From: Paracoccus aestuarii
GTDB lineage: Bacteria > Pseudomonadota > Alphaproteobacteria > Rhodobacterales > Rhodobacteraceae
Direction: 5' to 3'
NCBI RefSeq assembly: GCF_028553885.1
Contig: NZ_CP067169.1
Coordinates: forward strand, 1,817,501 to 1,881,500
Length of the DNA: 64,000 nt
Both the position numbers and the translations under genes were made by a program. Below are positions 9,971 through 19,143 of this stretch, one piece after another. The first letter of the stretch is position 1, and every line of letters begins with the position of its first letter. The notes beneath the pieces were generated by a model that did no database searches, had not been told where the DNA came from, and saw only the letters and a list, made by a program, of their open reading frames with translations.

Positions 9971-10515
9971 CGCGCCGCGATCCGCCGCCCGCCCCACAAA
10001 ATCACCAGCAGCAGCCCCGCGCCCACCGCCCAGGCCCAATGGCCCATGCGCGCGGTCAGCGCCTCGTAGAGCTCGACCGCGCCGAAGAACAGCGCGCCGA
10101 CATAGACCGTGGCGATGGCCAGGTTCACCAGCGCGAAGCGGCGGAACCCGGTGCGCAGAAAGCCGCTGGCCACGAAGACCGGAAACAGCAGCCACGGGAT
10201 CAGCCGCGCCAGCAGCCCCGCCAGCAGGGTGCTGCGCGCCAGCAGGCCGCGGCCCCGGTCCAGCTGGGCCTGCGGAACCCTTGCGCGGATGCGCCGGCTG
10301 CGCCCCGCCAGCGCCCCCAAGGCATAGAGCGACCAGTCGCTGACCACCACGCCCAGCCAGACCGCCGCCAGCGCCACGGGCGGGCGCAGCGCGTCGCCCG
10401 CCGCCAGCCCCGCCGCCAGCAGGATCGCCGCCTCCTCCAGCACGAAGGTCGCCACGAACAGCAGCGCCGTCAGGATCAGCGGGTTGTCCAGGTATCGGTC
10501 GATCAGGGCTTCCAT
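9937..10515 (-). CDS. DedA/VTT-family membrane protein
   Basis: This 192-residue membrane protein has four to five hydrophobic segments. After the start come FVLEEAAILLAAGLAAGD, resembling the DedA re-entrant region, and LLARLIPWLLFPVFVASG, matching the conserved R-x2-P segment of the VTT (SNARE-associated) domain. The family includes undecaprenyl-phosphate flippases and proteins needed for membrane homeostasis; which of these applies is not clear. It is convergent with the hydrolase gene and divergent from the BASS symporter gene. Confidence 0.72.
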   Translation of the reverse strand: MEALIDRYLDNPLILTALLFVATFVLEEAAILLAAGLAAGDALRPPVALAAVWLGVVVSDWSLYALGALAGRSRRIRARVPQAQLDRGRGLLARSTLLAGLLARLIPWLLFPVFVASGFLRTGFRRFALVNLAIATVYVGALFFGAVELYEALTARMGHWAWAVGAGLLLVILWGGRRIAARYFPADRSRGA

Positions 10516-10571
10516 CAGGGCGTCCGCAGGGTTTTCCGGTGTCGGGGCGATGGTTGGAAAGTTTCGCGCGC

Positions 10572-10606
10572 GGATGCAACCGCAAAGCGGTGCGCGGCTT
10601 GCATCC
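10572..10606. promoter_or_regulatory. Inverted repeat between divergent dedA-like and BASS genes
   Basis: GGATGCAA at 10572-10579 is exactly complementary to TTGCATCC at 10599-10606, and a smaller CCGC-AAA-GCGG stem lies inside. It sits 54 bases before the BASS-type gene and 56 after the dedA-like start, so it could be an operator for either gene or an RNA stem in the BASS leader. No regulator gene is adjacent. Confidence 0.4.
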
Positions 10607-10660
10607 CCCGGCCCGCGCGCCTAAAGCCGCGGTCCTGATCTGTCGCGAAAGGGGCCGCGG

Positions 10661-11587
10661 ATGATGGTTTTGGCAGGATTGTCGCGCTTTGTCGGCAAGA
10701 GTTTTGCGTTCTGGGTGCTGGGCTTTGCGGCTCTGGGCTTTCTGCTGCCCGATGTGTTTCGTCAGCTGACGCCATGGATCGTGACGCTGCTGGGGATCAT
10801 CATGTTCGGGATGGGGCTGACCATCTCGGGGCGCGATTTCGCCGAGGTGTTCCGCAGGCCGGGCCAGGTGGGCATCGGCGTGGGCTCGCAATTCCTGATC
10901 ATGCCGCTGCTGGCCTTCGGGCTGACGCGCATCATCCCGATGCCGCCCGAGGTCGCGGCGGGGGTGATCCTGGTCGGATGCTGCCCGGGCGGGACATCGT
11001 CGAACGTGATGACCTATCTGGCGCGGGGCGACACGGCGCTGTCGGTGGCCTGCACCAGCGTGACGACGCTGCTGGCGCCGGTGGTGACGCCCTTTCTGGT
11101 CCTGATGTTGGCGCGGGAATACCTGCCGGTCGATGCCTGGGCGATGTTCCAGTCCATCGTCAAGGTCGTGCTGCTGCCGCTGGCGCTCGGGCTGCTGGCG
11201 CAGCGGCTGGTGCCGGGCGTGGTGGCGCGGGCGATCCCCGTGCTGCCCTTGGTCAGCGTCACCGGGATCGTGCTGATCGTGGCGGCGGTGGTGGGCGCGT
11301 CGAAGGGCGCGATCCTGCAATCGGGGCTGATGATTTTCGGCGTGGTCGTGCTGCACAACCTGCTGGGGTTCCTGATCGGGTTCTTGGCGGCGCGGGCGGC
11401 GGGGCTGCCCCTGGCCGCCCGCAAGGCCATCGCGATCGAGACGGGGATGCAGAATTCCGGGCTGGCCGCCGCCTTGGCGACGACCCATTTCTCGCCCTTG
11501 GCGGCGGTGCCGGCGGCGCTGTTCAGCGTCTGGCACAATATTTCGGGCGCCATCGCCGCCAGCATCATGGCCCGGATGGGCCGCTGA
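10661..11587 (+). CDS. Bile acid:sodium symporter family (BASS) transporter
   Basis: This 308-residue membrane protein has about nine or ten hydrophobic segments. The family signatures are MGLTISGRDFAEVFRRPGQV near residue 48, GCCPGGTSSNVMTYLARGD near 108 and ETGMQNSGLAAALATTHFSP near 268; the last two are the crossover segments that bind sodium in this fold. Bacterial members move organic acids, pantothenate or unknown anions with sodium, and the substrate here cannot be read. The gene stands alone behind a 145-base divergent region with an inverted repeat. Confidence 0.9.
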   Translation: MMVLAGLSRFVGKSFAFWVLGFAALGFLLPDVFRQLTPWIVTLLGIIMFGMGLTISGRDFAEVFRRPGQVGIGVGSQFLIMPLLAFGLTRIIPMPPEVAAGVILVGCCPGGTSSNVMTYLARGDTALSVACTSVTTLLAPVVTPFLVLMLAREYLPVDAWAMFQSIVKVVLLPLALGLLAQRLVPGVVARAIPVLPLVSVTGIVLIVAAVVGASKGAILQSGLMIFGVVVLHNLLGFLIGFLAARAAGLPLAARKAIAIETGMQNSGLAAALATTHFSPLAAVPAALFSVWHNISGAIAASIMARMGR

Positions 11588-11590
11588 GCG

Positions 11591-13225
11591 TCAGATCGCC
11601 TCGCGCAGCATCGGGCGGCCCAGGATGTGATCGGCGGCCTTTTCGCCGGTCATGATCGACGGGCCGTTCAGGTTGCCGTTGGTGATGCGCGGAAAGATCG
11701 AGCTGTCCGCGACCCGCAGCCCCTCGACCCCGATCACCCGCAGCTCCGGGTCCACGACCGCCATCGGATCGTCCACAGCCCCCATCATGGCCGACCCGCA
11801 GGGGTGATAGGCCGATTCCGCATGCTCGCAGATGAAGGCGTCGATCTGGTCGTCCGTCTGCACCGCGTCTCCCGGCTGGATCTCGTCGCCCCGATATTCG
11901 GCGAAGGCGGGCTGGTCGAAGATGCGGCGGGTATGGCGCACGCAGGCGCGGAACTCCACCCAATCCTCGGGCTGGGACATGTAGTTGAAGCGGATCTCGG
12001 GCGCGGCCTTGGGATCGCCCGAGGCCAGCCGGATCGCGCCGCGCGATTTCGACCGCATCGGACCGACATGGGCCTGGAACCCGTGCCCCTTGGCGGCCGA
12101 TTTCCCGTCATAGCGCACCGCCAGCGGCAGGAAGTGATACTGGATGTCGGGATAGTCCTTGGCGTCGCTGGACCGGATGAAGCCGCAGCTTTCGAACTGG
12201 TTCGACGCGCCGAGGCCCGTCTTCTGCAGCAGCCATTCGACCCCCACCCGGCCCTTTCCCAGCAGGTTGTAATAGGTATAGAGCGTCACCGGCTTCAGCG
12301 ACTTGTACTGCATGTATATTTCAAGATGATCCTGCAGGTTGCAGCCTACCCCGGGCCGGTCGGCCAAAGGCGTGATGCCATGCTGGCGCAGGTGATCCGC
12401 GGGCCCGATGCCCGACATCATCAGGATCTTGGGCGTGTTGATCGAGCTGGCCGAGACGATGACCTCGCGCGTGGCATGCACGGCCTCGGTCCTGCCGCCC
12501 CGTTCGATTTCAACGCCGTAAGCCCGCTTTCCCTGAAACAGGATGCGGTTCGCAAGCCCGCGCACCACCGTCAGCAGCCCGGTCTTTTTCGCAGGCCGCA
12601 GATACGCATTGGCGGCGGACCAGCGGCGGCCCTTCCAGATGGTCGCCTCCATCGGGCCGAAGCCCTCCTGCTGGGCGCCGTTGTAATCGTCGGTGCGGGG
12701 CCAGCCCGATTGCTGCCCGGCCTCGATGAAGGTGTTGAACAGCGGGTTCTTGCGCTTACCGCGGGTGATGTGCAGCGGACCGTCCGTGCCGCGCAGCGGG
12801 GACTGGCCGCCATGCCAGGTCTCCATCCGCTTGAAATAGGGCAGGACGCCCGCATAGTCCCAGCCCGCGGCGCCGCTATCGGCCCAGTGCTGGAAATCCT
12901 GCGGGTTGCCGCGCACGAAGACCATCCCGTTGATCGAGGACGACCCGCCGATCACCTTGCCGCGCGGCGTGGCCAAGGTCCGCCCGCCCAGATGCGGTTC
13001 CGGCTGGCTGGCAAAGCCCCAGTCATAGCGGCTCATGTTCATCGGATAGGACAGCGCGCCCGGCATCTGGATGAAGGGGCCGATATCGCTGCCGCCGTAT
13101 TCAATCAGGGTGACGGTCCGCCCGGCCTCGGTCAACCTGTAGGCCAGCGCGCAGCCCGCGCTGCCCGCGCCGATGATGACGTAATCCGCGTCCTGCGCGG
13201 CCTTCGGCAGATCAGTAGGGTGCAT
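11591..13225 (-). CDS. betA: Choline dehydrogenase
   Basis: This membrane-associated flavoprotein of the GMC family oxidises choline to betaine aldehyde. It has 544 residues. The FAD-binding fold is [18 protein letters not shown] near residue 15; GMC signatures [18 protein letters not shown] (near 85) and [16 protein letters not shown] (near 265) follow; the C-terminal [10 protein letters not shown] holds the catalytic-site histidine region. The start MHPTDLPK overlaps the betB end by 14 bases; a 7-codon extension is possible. It is last in the betI-betB-betA operon, next to the choline importer. Confidence 0.95.
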   Translation of the reverse strand: MHPTDLPKAAQDADYVIIGAGSAGCALAYRLTEAGRTVTLIEYGGSDIGPFIQMPGALSYPMNMSRYDWGFASQPEPHLGGRTLATPRGKVIGGSSSINGMVFVRGNPQDFQHWADSGAAGWDYAGVLPYFKRMETWHGGQSPLRGTDGPLHITRGKRKNPLFNTFIEAGQQSGWPRTDDYNGAQQEGFGPMEATIWKGRRWSAANAYLRPAKKTGLLTVVRGLANRILFQGKRAYGVEIERGGRTEAVHATREVIVSASSINTPKILMMSGIGPADHLRQHGITPLADRPGVGCNLQDHLEIYMQYKSLKPVTLYTYYNLLGKGRVGVEWLLQKTGLGASNQFESCGFIRSSDAKDYPDIQYHFLPLAVRYDGKSAAKGHGFQAHVGPMRSKSRGAIRLASGDPKAAPEIRFNYMSQPEDWVEFRACVRHTRRIFDQPAFAEYRGDEIQPGDAVQTDDQIDAFICEHAESAYHPCGSAMMGAVDDPMAVVDPELRVIGVEGLRVADSSIFPRITNGNLNGPSIMTGEKAADHILGRPMLREAI

Positions 13226-14657
13226 CGACGCCTCCCATGCCCACATAGACGGATTTCAATTGGCTGTAATGCTCGATCGCGGCGGCGGAATTCTCGCGCC
13301 CCAGGCCCGACATCTTGACGCCGCCGAAGGGCATTTCCACAGGCGTCAGGTTGTAGGTGTTGATCCAGCAGGTCCCGGCCTCAAGCCGCCCGATGACGCG
13401 ATGCGCGCGAGACAGGTCCTGGGTGAAGACGCCCGCGGCCAGGCCAAAGCCGGTGCCGTTGGCGCGGGCGATGGCCTCGTCCTCGTCGGTGAAGGTCAGG
13501 GCGGTCATGACGGGGCCGAAGATCTCGTCCGTGGCGATGGCCATGTCGTCACGCGCGTCGGCAAAGACGGTGGGCGGGATGAAGGCCCCCTCCCCCTCGC
13601 CGCCGCAGACCAGCCGCGCGCCCGCATCCACGCCCGCGCGGATCGCGGCGCGGATCTTGTCGGCCTGGGCCTGATTGATGATCGGGCCGTGATTCGTGTC
13701 CGGATCCAGCGGATCGCCCATGCGGACGGCCTTCACGCGTTCGGCCAGCCGGTCCAGGAAGGCATCGCGGATGCCCGCCTGCAGGAAGACCCGCGTGCCG
13801 TTCGAACAGATCTGGCCCGAGCTGTAGAAATTCGCCAGGATCGCGGCACTGACCGCATCCTCCAGATTCGCGTCGTCAAAGACGATCAGGGGCGATTTGC
13901 CGCCCAGTTCCATCGTGACATGGCGCATGCCTTCAGCAGCGGCGGCATAGACCTTGCGGCCCGTGGGCACCGATCCGGTCAGCGAGACCTTGGCCACGTT
14001 CGGGTCGGTGACCAGCGCCGCCCCCACCGCGCCACGGCCCTGCACCACGTTGAAGACGCCCGGCGGCATCCCGGCCTCGATGAGGATCTCGGCCAGCTTC
14101 AGCGCACCGAGCGGCGTTTCCTCGGACGGTTTGAAGACCATGGTATTCCCCATGACCAGCGCGGGCGCGGCCTTCCAGCAGGCGATCTGGCTGGGATAGT
14201 TCCAGGCCCCGATCCCCGCGCAGACGCCCAGGGGCTCGCGCCGGGTATAGGCCCAATCGGCGCCGAGCGGGATCATCTGCCCGGTCAGCGTCGCGGCCAG
14301 CCCGCCGTAATATTCCAGCGCCGCAGCCCCGGACGGCCAGTCGGCGACCAGCGTCTCCTGGATGGGCTTGCCGGTGTCCAGCGTCTCCAGCCGGGCTAGT
14401 TCGTAGTTGCGCTCCAGGATGATGGCGGCGGCGCGCGACAGGATGCGGCCGCGTTCGACCGGGGCCATGGCGGCCCAAGCGGGCTGGGCCGCGCGGGCGG
14501 CGGTGCAGGCCTCGGCCACCTGGTCGGTCGTGGCCTCGCGCAGCGTGGCGATCACGCTGCCGTCAAAGGCATAGCGGACGGGCAGATCGTCGCCCTGCCC
14601 CTCGACCGGCCGGCCGGCGATGAAGAGGCTGGCTGCGGGCTGTGCGGAAAGGCTCAT
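13212..14657 (-). CDS. betB: Betaine aldehyde dehydrogenase
   Basis: This 481-residue NAD(P)-dependent aldehyde dehydrogenase turns betaine aldehyde into glycine betaine, an osmoprotectant and methyl donor. [16 protein letters not shown] (near residue 150), the catalytic glutamate in [12 protein letters not shown] (near 248) and the nucleophilic cysteine in [14 protein letters not shown] (near 283) are all present. The start overlaps the betI stop (ATGA) and the end overlaps betA, so the three genes form a tight operon on the minus strand. Confidence 0.96.
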   Translation of the reverse strand: MSLSAQPAASLFIAGRPVEGQGDDLPVRYAFDGSVIATLREATTDQVAEACTAARAAQPAWAAMAPVERGRILSRAAAIILERNYELARLETLDTGKPIQETLVADWPSGAAALEYYGGLAATLTGQMIPLGADWAYTRREPLGVCAGIGAWNYPSQIACWKAAPALVMGNTMVFKPSEETPLGALKLAEILIEAGMPPGVFNVVQGRGAVGAALVTDPNVAKVSLTGSVPTGRKVYAAAAEGMRHVTMELGGKSPLIVFDDANLEDAVSAAILANFYSSGQICSNGTRVFLQAGIRDAFLDRLAERVKAVRMGDPLDPDTNHGPIINQAQADKIRAAIRAGVDAGARLVCGGEGEGAFIPPTVFADARDDMAIATDEIFGPVMTALTFTDEDEAIARANGTGFGLAAGVFTQDLSRAHRVIGRLEAGTCWINTYNLTPVEMPFGGVKMSGLGRENSAAAIEHYSQLKSVYVGMGGVDAPY

Positions 14658-15220
14658 GCAAGGGCCTCCTTCAGATAGGTCATGATGGTGGATTGCGCGG
14701 CATCGGCATCGGTGGGGCCGGGCTTCAGCACCTCGCGCAGATAGACGCCGTCTATCAGCGCGCCGACCGTGTCGGCGATGCGGTCGGGATGATCCGTCAG
14801 CCCCCGCAGCGCCACGATCAGGTTCGACCGCAGCCGCATGTGATAGACGCGCAGCAGGCGCGCGGCCTCCTCCGAGGTCAGGGCAAGTGCGTAAAAGTTG
14901 AGCCAGGCACTGACCGTCTCGCGCTGGAAATTCTGGGGGGCGAAGCTGGCCTGGACGATCGCGTCCAGCCGCCCGCGGGCCCCGCGGCCGGGCAGACGGT
15001 CGCGCACCGATTGCCCGTAAGTCCGCAGAATGTAACGCATTGCCGCCAGGAACATCTGGTCCTTGGACCCGAAATAGTGATGCGCCAGCGCGGGCGACAT
15101 CCCCGCCCGGCGGGCGATCTGGGCCACCGTCACGTCCAGCGACCCCGCGCGCCCGACCTCGAAGATCGCGGCGTTGATCAGCGCGGCTTTTCGGATAGGC
15201 TCGGCCCCGAGTTTCGGCAT
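14654..15220 (-). CDS. betI: TetR-family choline-responsive repressor BetI
   Basis: This 188-residue TetR-type repressor has a helix-turn-helix at residues 27-50 ([20 protein letters not shown]), followed by [16 protein letters not shown], typical of BetI. In the family it represses bet and choline-transport genes, and choline releases it. It is first in betI-betB-betA and is transcribed away from choX. A sequence that closely resembles the E. coli BetI box lies in the shared 90-base promoter region. Confidence 0.94.
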   Translation of the reverse strand: MPKLGAEPIRKAALINAAIFEVGRAGSLDVTVAQIARRAGMSPALAHHYFGSKDQMFLAAMRYILRTYGQSVRDRLPGRGARGRLDAIVQASFAPQNFQRETVSAWLNFYALALTSEEAARLLRVYHMRLRSNLIVALRGLTDHPDRIADTVGALIDGVYLREVLKPGPTDADAAQSTIMTYLKEALA

Positions 15221-15278
15221 GATCTTTTCCCCTGCGGCGGATGATTTCTGTTGCTTTGTCGAACCACTGTAGCGTTAA

Positions 15279-15294
15279 TTGACTAACCAATCAA
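15279..15294. promoter_or_regulatory. Probable BetI operator between betI and choX
   Basis: TTGACTAACCAATCAA (reverse complement TTGATTGGTTAGTCAA) is an imperfect palindrome, 17 bases before the choX ATG and 59 before betI. It resembles the E. coli BetI site TTGATTGGACGTTCAA as I recall it, differing only in the middle. On the minus strand TTGATT, 17 bases, then TACAGT could form a promoter for betIBA overlapping the site. Binding by the adjacent BetI would control both directions. Confidence 0.72.
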
Positions 15295-15310
15295 GAACAG
15301 GGAGCCTGAA

Positions 15311-16249
15311 ATGACCCTTTCCCGTCTGGCCGCAGGCCTGCTGATCGGCACCACGCTGGCTTTGCCCGCCCGCGCTGCCGAACCCGACCAGTGCCGCAGC
15401 GTCGTCTTTTCGGATGTGGGCTGGTCCGACATCACCGCCACCACCGCGCTGGCCACGACCGTTCTGCAGGCCCTGGGCTATCAGACCGAGACGCGGGTCC
15501 TGTCGGTGCCGGTCACCTATACGGCCATGTCCACGGATGACGTGGATGTCTTCCTGGGCAACTGGATGCCGACCATGGAGGCCGACATCGCCCCCTATCG
15601 CGATTCGGGCACGGTCGACACGGTGCGCACCAACCTGACCGGCGCGAAATACACGCTGGCCACCAACCAGGCCGGGGCCGATCTGGGCATCGCCGATTTC
15701 GCCGACATCGCCGCCAACAAGGACGCGCTGGACGGCCGCATCTACGGGATCGAACCGGGCAATGACGGCAACCGCCTGCTGCTGGAGATGGTGGCCATGG
15801 ACCAGTTCGACCTGGGCACCTTCGAGATCGTGGAATCCAGCGAACAGGGCATGCTGGCCCAGGTCTCGCGCGCGACGAATGCGGGCCGGCCCGTGGTCTT
15901 TCTGGGGTGGGAGCCGCATCCCATGAACAGCCAGTTCGACCTGACCTATCTGACCGGCGGGGACGACATCTTCGGTCCCGACCTGGGCGGGGCCGAGGTG
16001 CGCACCAACACCCGCGCGGGCCTGGTCGAGGAATGCCCGAACCTGGGCCGCTTCCTGCAGAACCTGGAATTCACCCTGTCGATGGAGAACGAGGTGATGG
16101 GCGCGATCCTGAACGACGGCCAGGACCCGATGGCCGCGGCGCGGGCCTGGCTGGCGGCCAATCCCGATGCGGCGACCGGCTGGCTGACGGACGTCACGAC
16201 GGTGGACGGCAATGACCCCGTCTCGGCGCTGCAAGCCGCGCTGGACTGA
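15311..16249 (+). CDS. choX: Choline ABC transporter, periplasmic choline-binding protein
   Basis: This 312-residue OpuAC-type periplasmic binding protein has a signal peptide ending ALPARAAEP. Aromatic-rich segments likely to make the cation-binding box are DVGWSDI (near residue 37), LGNWMPTM (near 80) and LGWEPHPMN (near 200); GIEPGNDGNR (near 147) is also typical of ChoX. It captures choline for ChoW/ChoV. Ribosome binding site CAGGGAG lies just upstream. It is the first gene of choX-choW-choV, divergent from betIBA, and sits behind the BetI-type site. Confidence 0.93.
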   Translation: MTLSRLAAGLLIGTTLALPARAAEPDQCRSVVFSDVGWSDITATTALATTVLQALGYQTETRVLSVPVTYTAMSTDDVDVFLGNWMPTMEADIAPYRDSGTVDTVRTNLTGAKYTLATNQAGADLGIADFADIAANKDALDGRIYGIEPGNDGNRLLLEMVAMDQFDLGTFEIVESSEQGMLAQVSRATNAGRPVVFLGWEPHPMNSQFDLTYLTGGDDIFGPDLGGAEVRTNTRAGLVEECPNLGRFLQNLEFTLSMENEVMGAILNDGQDPMAAARAWLAANPDAATGWLTDVTTVDGNDPVSALQAALD

Positions 16250-16288
16250 GCCCGCACCCGGCACCACCTCTGACCCGAATGAGGCCGC

Positions 16289-17137
16289 ATGGACCAGCTG
16301 ACCGCCTGGATCACCGAGACCAAGATCCCCGTGGGCCGCACCGCGCGGACGGTCTTCGACTGGATGAACGCCAATTTCGCGGGGGTGTTCGATGCCGTGG
16401 CATCGGTGATGGAGAGTTTGATCCGGGCGGTGCTGTCGGGACTGCAGGCCCCGCATCCGCTGGTCTTCATCGGGCTGGCCATGGCGCTGACCTTCCTGCT
16501 GCAGCGGCGGATCGGGACCTGCCTTCTGGTCATGGCGGGACTGCTCTTCGTGCTGAACCAAGGCTACTGGACCGAGATGCTGCAATCGCTGACCCTGGTC
16601 CTGTCGGCCTGCATCCTGTGCATGGGCCTGGGCGTGCCCATCGGGATCGCGGCGGCGCATCGCCCGCGGCTCTATGCCTGGATGCGGCCGGTGCTGGACC
16701 TGATGCAGACCCTGCCCACCTTCGTCTATCTGATCCCGGCGATCGTCTTCTTCGGGATCGGCATGGTGCCGGGGCTGCTGGCCACCGTGATCTTCGTGCT
16801 GCCCGCGCCGATCCGCCTGACCCAGCTGGGCATCGCATCCACCCCGCCCGCGCTGGTCGAGGCCGCCCGCGCCTTCGGCGCCACCCCCCGCCAGCTGCTG
16901 TGGAAGGTCGAGCTGCCCTCGGCCCTGCCCCAGATCATGGCCGGGCTGAACCAGACGATCATGCTGTCGCTGTCGATGGTGGTGATCGCGGCCCTGGTCG
17001 GCGCATCGGGCCTGGGCGTGCCGGTGGTGCGGGCGCTGAACAGCGTCAACACGGCCCTGGGCTTCGAATCGGGCATGGTGATCGTGGTCGTGGCGATCCT
17101 GCTGGACCGCATGCTGCGGATGGAGGGGCGCAAATGA
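16289..17137 (+). CDS. choW: Choline ABC transporter permease
   Basis: This 282-residue inner-membrane permease has about six hydrophobic segments after a cytoplasmic/periplasmic lead of roughly 50 residues. The EAA loop that contacts the ATPase is VEAARAFGATPRQLLWKVELP near residue 190. It forms the channel for choline delivered by ChoX. It lies 39 bases after choX and its stop overlaps the choV start (ATGA). Confidence 0.93.
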   Translation: MDQLTAWITETKIPVGRTARTVFDWMNANFAGVFDAVASVMESLIRAVLSGLQAPHPLVFIGLAMALTFLLQRRIGTCLLVMAGLLFVLNQGYWTEMLQSLTLVLSACILCMGLGVPIGIAAAHRPRLYAWMRPVLDLMQTLPTFVYLIPAIVFFGIGMVPGLLATVIFVLPAPIRLTQLGIASTPPALVEAARAFGATPRQLLWKVELPSALPQIMAGLNQTIMLSLSMVVIAALVGASGLGVPVVRALNSVNTALGFESGMVIVVVAILLDRMLRMEGRK

Positions 17138-18138
17138 ACGCCGTCGAATTCGACCGGGTCAGCATCGTCTTCGGCGACCGCCCCGAACGCGCCCTGCCCC
17201 TGATGGACGAAGGCCTGGACCGCGGCCCCATCAAGGACGAGACCGGCCAGGTCCTGGGCGTGCATGACTGTTCCCTGTCGGTGGCCGAGGGCGAGATCCT
17301 GGTCCTGATGGGCCTGTCGGGATCGGGCAAGTCCACCCTGTTGCGGGCGGTGAACGCGCTGAACCCCGTCTGCCGGGGCGAGGTCCGCATCCGCCGCGGC
17401 GACCGCATGGTCAGCGTGACCGGCGCAGGTCCCCGCGATCTGCGCGACATCCGCCTGCGCGACGTGGCGATGGTGTTTCAGCAGTTCGGCCTGCTGCCGT
17501 GGCGCAGCGTGCGCGAGAATGTGGGCCTGGGGCTGGAGCTGGCGGGCATCGGCGCGCGCGAGCGGCGCAGCCGCATCGACCGCCATCTGGCGGTGGTGGG
17601 CCTGTCGGACTGGGCCGACCGCAAGGTCGGCGATCTGTCGGGCGGCATGCAGCAGCGCGTGGGCCTGGCCCGCGCCTTCGCGACCGAGGCGCCGATCCTT
17701 CTGATGGACGAGCCCTTCAGCGCGCTGGACCCGCTGATCCGCGCCCGCCTGCAGGACGAGCTGCTGGACCTGCAGGCCCGCACCAAGCGCACGATCATCT
17801 TCGTCAGCCACGACCTGGACGAGGCCTTCAAGCTGGGCAACCGCATCGCCCTGATGGAGGGGGGGCGCATCGTCCAGATCGGCACCGCGCGCCAGATCAT
17901 CGCCGATCCAGTCAACGACTATGTCGCGGATTTCGTGGCGCATATGAACCCGCTCGGGGTGCTGACGGCGCAGGACGTGGCCGGGCCGGGCCGGGCCTTC
18001 GGCGAGGCCGTGGCCCCCGACATGCCGGTGCGCCAGGTCATGGCGCTGCTGGCCGATCGCGAGGCGGTGGGCGTCCAGGGCGGCGGCCGCATCACGCGCG
18101 AGACGCTGCTGGCGAGGCTGATCGACCCGCGCGCCTAG
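17134..18138 (+). CDS. choV: Choline ABC transporter ATP-binding protein
   Basis: This 334-residue ABC ATPase powers choline import. Walker A is GLSGSGKST near residue 61, the Q-loop is MVFQQFGLLPW, the signature is LSGGMQQRVGLARA near 167, Walker B is ILLMDEPFSALDP and the H-loop is FVSHDLDEA. Between Walker A and the start is an insert typical of the quaternary-amine subfamily (ALPLMDEGLDRGPIKDETG). The C-terminal 70 residues are a shortened regulatory tail, without two complete CBS domains. It overlaps choW by 4 bases and the convergent exporter gene by 4. Confidence 0.94.
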   Translation: MNAVEFDRVSIVFGDRPERALPLMDEGLDRGPIKDETGQVLGVHDCSLSVAEGEILVLMGLSGSGKSTLLRAVNALNPVCRGEVRIRRGDRMVSVTGAGPRDLRDIRLRDVAMVFQQFGLLPWRSVRENVGLGLELAGIGARERRSRIDRHLAVVGLSDWADRKVGDLSGGMQQRVGLARAFATEAPILLMDEPFSALDPLIRARLQDELLDLQARTKRTIIFVSHDLDEAFKLGNRIALMEGGRIVQIGTARQIIADPVNDYVADFVAHMNPLGVLTAQDVAGPGRAFGEAVAPDMPVRQVMALLADREAVGVQGGGRITRETLLARLIDPRA

Positions 18139-18986
18139 CTGTTCTGCAGGTCGCGGTGATAGCGCACCAGCAGCGCCAGCCCGATCGCCAGCAGCACCAG
18201 CCCAAGCCCGAAGACATAGAGATGGCTGACATAGGCCCCCGCATAGCTGGGATAGAAGGCCCGCCGCATCTGCCCCACGATATGGACCAGCGGGTTCCAC
18301 CACAGCCAGTCGCTGTAGGGCTGGGGGATGTCGTCATAAACGAAGAAGATGCAGGACAGCAGAAACAGCGGCCGCATGAAGATCCCCCAGAGCGGCTGCC
18401 ACCAGCTGAAGGCCTCGAACAGAAAGCAGTTCATTGCCCCCACCGCCGATGCGATCAGCACGATCATGGCCATGGCGATCACGATCTGGTCCAGCTGGGC
18501 GTCGGTCCGCGTCTCCATCGTCAGGGTGATGCCGGAGAAGATCAGCGTCGCCACAGCGATCTGGGTCACGGTGTTGAAGGCCACCCGCGCCAGCAGCGCA
18601 TCCATGAAGGTCACCGCCGGATAGGACAGCAGCGCCTTGGAATAGCGGATCGAGTTCGACACCTTGTTCGACATGTCCAGATAGGCCATGAACGGCACCA
18701 CCCCCGTCGCATAAAAGATCGCGAAATTCGTGCCGATGGGCGGGCTGCGGAAGCCCACCGAAAAGATCAGCGTCAGCAGCACGATACCGCCCACCGGTTC
18801 GGCGATGGCCCAGAAGTAGCCGCCGGCGCTGCGCCCGTGGCTGGTCTGCATCTCGCGCAGGACCAGGGCGCCGATGGCGCGCAGGCTGGCAAAGCGGCGA
18901 TGCTTGCGGATCTCCTGCAGGACGGGCGGGCGGGCGGGGCCGCGCCGCTGCGGCAGGGGGGCGTGGGATGCGGGGGTCTGGGTCAT
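18135..18986 (-). CDS. Capsular polysaccharide ABC exporter, permease (KpsM-like)
   Basis: This membrane protein of about 283 residues is from the ABC-2 polysaccharide-export family. REMQTSHGRSAGGYFWAIAEP marks the amphipathic start of the domain, and about six hydrophobic segments follow; NPLVHIVGQMRRAFYPSY near the end is typical of KpsM/RkpT. With the KpsE- and KpsT-like proteins encoded alongside, it would move a lipid-linked polysaccharide across the inner membrane. Starts at 19016 or 19097 are also open and none has a good ribosome binding site; 18986 keeps a short tail. It is divergent from the kpsE-like gene. Confidence 0.82.
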   Translation of the reverse strand: MTQTPASHAPLPQRRGPARPPVLQEIRKHRRFASLRAIGALVLREMQTSHGRSAGGYFWAIAEPVGGIVLLTLIFSVGFRSPPIGTNFAIFYATGVVPFMAYLDMSNKVSNSIRYSKALLSYPAVTFMDALLARVAFNTVTQIAVATLIFSGITLTMETRTDAQLDQIVIAMAMIVLIASAVGAMNCFLFEAFSWWQPLWGIFMRPLFLLSCIFFVYDDIPQPYSDWLWWNPLVHIVGQMRRAFYPSYAGAYVSHLYVFGLGLVLLAIGLALLVRYHRDLQNS

Positions 18987-19143
18987 CTGGGGCCTGGAAA
19001 CCGGGCGGCCGCCCATGGGCTGATCACGATCCTGGCAAGGGAACGCGCTGGAACTGTTGCCCGCGCTTATGTATGAGACGCGCAGCAAGATCAACATGAC
19101 AGGCGGCCCGGACCGTCCGTCCGCCCAGGATCAGACCCTCCCC

